Shown here piece by piece: positions 62,403-64,000 of a stretch of 64,000 nt of DNA (position 1 is its first letter; the number at the start of each line of letters is the position of its first letter). Origin of the DNA: Poriferisodalis sp965214215 (lineage in GTDB: Bacteria > Actinomycetota > Acidimicrobiia > Acidimicrobiales > Poriferisodalaceae); the NCBI RefSeq assembly GCF_965214215.1, contig NZ_CBDCBD010000003.1, positions 1,364,001 through 1,428,000 on the forward strand. Direction: 5' to 3'. Below the pieces are notes generated by a model. It was not told where the DNA came from and searched no databases. It worked only from the letters and a program-made list of their open reading frames with translations. A program made the position numbers and the translations under genes.

Positions 62403-63431
62403 ATGGCTCAACCTCTGCGATTCGGTGTCGTCCACGATCTGCGCAGCCCTCCCGGCAGCGAGGTGCCTCTGGCCGAGATGTACGCCCAAGCGCTCGATCA
62501 GCTCGAGATGGCCGACGAGCTGGGCTTCGATCTCGGATGGTTCACCGAGCACCACTTTCTCGACGACGGCCACCTGCCAAATTTCGTGCCGATAGCTGGG
62601 GCGGTGGCGGCGCGCACGTCCCGCATCCGCCTGTCGACCGACATCTTGCTGGCGCCGTTCGCCCATCCGATCCGGCTGGCCGAGGATTTGGCGATCCTCG
62701 ACAACATCTCGAACGGGCGCATCGAGCTGGGCATCGGCATGGGCTACGCAGCTCACGAGTTCCGGGGCTTCGGCATCCCGCAGTCGCGCCGGGTGTCGCT
62801 GACTGAGGAGTTGGTGCAGATCCTGCGGCTGGCGTGGAAGGGAGAGCCGTTCAGCTTCCACGGCAAGCGTCACCACTTCGACGACCTGCTGGTGACGCCT
62901 GCACCGGTGCAGCCCGGGGGGCCGCCGCTGTGGATTGCAGGCATGAGCGCAAATGCGGCAGTGCGGGCCGCTCGCTTTGATACACATCTGCTGCCCCAAG
63001 GCGCACCCGAGGTGGTGATGGATCCGTGGAAAGACGAGCTGCGAGCGACGGGCCGCGACCCCGACGACTACCGGGTGGGCATCATCCGCTCGGTGTTCGT
63101 GACCGATGACGCCGAGCGGGAGTGGAACCCCATCAAAGCGGCAGAGCGTTACCGGCTCGGCGTGTATGCCAAGTTCTTCGCCGAGACGCCTGACGAGTTC
63201 ACCGCCTTCGACCCCGACAAGGGTGCGATCCCCCAGAATTGGATCGTCGGCGATGAGGACCACTGCGTCGCCGAGCTGGTGGACTTCATCACGCGCTACG
63301 GCTTCACCGACGTGTGCACGTGGGGTGCCTCGCCGGGCATGGCGCCGTCGCTGTTCAACACGTCGCTTGAGCGTCTGGCCCGCAACGTCATCCCGCGGGT
63401 GCGCGAAGCCGTCGAGGGCGGCGCCCACTGA
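62403..63431 (+). CDS. LLM-class flavin-dependent oxidoreductase B
   Basis: A 342-residue luciferase-like oxidoreductase that aligns over its whole length with the one at 26513-27568 (MAQPLRFGVVHDLRSPPGS, WFTEHHFLDDGHLPNFVPIA, ELGIGMGYAAHEFRGFG, TPAPVQPGGPPLWIAG). Divergently transcribed from BVMO B. Pairing of the same two enzyme types twice in one window suggests they are used in one oxygenation pathway. Flavin (FMN or F420) cannot be decided from sequence. Confidence 0.92.
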   Translation: MAQPLRFGVVHDLRSPPGSEVPLAEMYAQALDQLEMADELGFDLGWFTEHHFLDDGHLPNFVPIAGAVAARTSRIRLSTDILLAPFAHPIRLAEDLAILDNISNGRIELGIGMGYAAHEFRGFGIPQSRRVSLTEELVQILRLAWKGEPFSFHGKRHHFDDLLVTPAPVQPGGPPLWIAGMSANAAVRAARFDTHLLPQGAPEVVMDPWKDELRATGRDPDDYRVGIIRSVFVTDDAEREWNPIKAAERYRLGVYAKFFAETPDEFTAFDPDKGAIPQNWIVGDEDHCVAELVDFITRYGFTDVCTWGASPGMAPSLFNTSLERLARNVIPRVREAVEGGAH

Positions 63432-63436
63432 GCAGC

Positions 63437-63483
63437 CAGCCGGCAGGGGTGTGGCGGACGGTCGTGGCGTAGCCGGCCGGCTG
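63437..63483. terminator. Inverted repeat between convergent genes
   Basis: CAGCCGGC at 63437-63444 and its complement GCCGGCTG at 63476-63483, with a 31-nt loop, in the 77-bp gap between the LLM gene and the amidotransferase gene. A possible two-way terminator; no T-run. Confidence 0.28.
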
Positions 63484-63508
63484 TGCTGCGGCCGTTTCGT
63501 CGCTGAGA

Positions 63509-64000
63509 TCAGCGGCTGGCGCGTTCGACGAGCCAGCTGAAGCAGGGGTCCGTCAGCGCTTCGGTCATCAGTTCGGGATGCCACTGCACCCCAAGAATCG
63601 GCAGTTCGGTGTGCTCGATGCCTTCGATGATCCCGTCGGTGGAGTGGGCTGTGGCGATGTAGCCGTCGCCAAGCTGATCGACCGCTTGGTGATGCAGTGA
63701 GTTCACAGCTACCTCGGGGCCGTACATCTCGCGCAGCTGGCTGCCTTCGGTCGTGGTGACGGTGTGGGGCGTGGCATCAGGCGGTCCGTCGGTTGCCGCG
63801 TGCTCGGGCAGGTGCTGGTGCAGTGTCCCGCCGGCAGCGATGTTGATGAGCTGCGGGCCGCGGCAGATGCCCAGCACCGGCAAGCCGCTGTTGACGGCGG
63901 CGTCGAGCAGTCCGATCTCGAACTCGTCGCGCAGCGGCACCTTGCTGTCGGCGCTGCTGGTGTCGCCGGCTTGCCCAGCGCGGCCGCCGTCGCGAGCGTG
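63509..64000 (-). CDS. Class-I glutamine amidotransferase, PuuD-like (3' part)
   Basis: The frame is open from its stop at 63509 to the window edge; the GTG at 63940 is inside the gene. LGICRGPQLINIAAGGTLHQ has the catalytic Cys of the gamma-glutamyl-GABA hydrolase (peptidase C26) family, VNSLHHQAVDQLGDG is the family's substrate loop and VQWHPEL supplies the catalytic His. About 164 of an expected ~240 residues are inside the window. Family members release GABA or similar amines from gamma-glutamyl conjugates. Confidence 0.85.
   Translation of the reverse strand, partial: HARDGGRAGQAGDTSSADSKVPLRDEFEIGLLDAAVNSGLPVLGICRGPQLINIAAGGTLHQHLPEHAATDGPPDATPHTVTTTEGSQLREMYGPEVAVNSLHHQAVDQLGDGYIATAHSTDGIIEGIEHTELPILGVQWHPELMTEALTDPCFSWLVERASR

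Noticed and set aside
1..64000. tRNA, rRNA, CRISPR arrays, transposases, integrases and prophage genes
   Set aside because: I looked for the typical conserved sequences and repeat patterns and saw none; a covariance-model scan would be needed to exclude small RNAs.

Overview
The window is uniformly G+C-rich and its gene content (LLM-type flavin oxidoreductases, Baeyer-Villiger-type monooxygenases, xanthine-dehydrogenase-family molybdoenzymes, M81/MlrC proteins, branched-chain amino acid and peptide ABC transporters, a DtxR-type regulator, BfrA-like bacterioferritin) points to an actinobacterium. I would guess an environmental or marine, perhaps host-associated, Acidimicrobiia-like lineage. 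This is inferred from gene content only; there is no rRNA gene, tRNA gene or CRISPR array that I can see.

Layout. 1-2.2 kb is an accessory scrapyard: two tandem copies of a ribbon-helix-helix antitoxin/PIN toxin pair with both toxins broken, a HicB-like ORF killed by a nonsense codon, and a truncated membrane protein. 2.1-4.4 kb holds a compact two-gene operon in which one protein carries a PD-(D/E)XK nuclease signature and the other is unrecognised; it is the best candidate here for an undescribed defence or DNA-processing system. 4.6-5.6 kb has an SRPBCC protein and an orphan Phd antitoxin.

5.8-26.5 kb is a catabolic region: two phytanoyl-CoA-dioxygenase-family proteins, a NagA-like deacetylase, aminotransferases of class V and class III, an acetoacetate-decarboxylase-fold protein, an aspartoacylase/AstE-like amidohydrolase, two M81 proteins, an SMP-30 lactonase, a D-threonine-aldolase/D-serine-dehydratase-like enzyme, a complete Dpp/Opp-type ABC transporter, an SDR and an IclR regulator. 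A 165-bp remnant of a D-aminoacylase-like gene also lies here. Together they suggest uptake and breakdown of an N-acylated or D-amino-acid-containing compound; palindromes resembling IclR-family operators lie upstream of two of the transcription units.

26-31.5 kb has an LLM oxidoreductase, an MttB-family methyltransferase pseudogene, a crotonase and a flavin monooxygenase. 31.6-37.7 kb has a GT-C-like membrane protein, a DUF3179 lipoprotein, a fragment of a sterol C-24 methyltransferase-like gene, an unusual multipass protein and a sterol-desaturase-superfamily oxygenase. 37.7-40.3 kb is an iron-storage block (bacterioferritin lacking one ferroxidase histidine, Bfd, DtxR regulator) next to a ParS/MbcA-like antitoxin without a recognisable toxin. 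40.6-43.8 kb has an SDR lacking the catalytic Tyr/Lys and a molybdoenzyme large subunit. 43.9-49 kb is a branched-chain-type ABC transporter in which LivH, LivM and LivG are fused into one 951-residue protein, with a separate livG relic still lying upstream of livF.

50.4-53.1 kb is a second defence/toxin-antitoxin islet: an EVE-HNH modification-dependent-restriction-type protein beside a decapitated LLM gene, then a Panacea antitoxin paired with a MazF/PemK-like toxin. 53.2-64 kb returns to ordinary genes: TypA/BipA, a type-B carboxylesterase, an MFS transporter, a second molybdoenzyme subunit, a second flavin monooxygenase with a divergent LLM oxidoreductase, and the 3' part of a class-I glutamine amidotransferase (PuuD-like).
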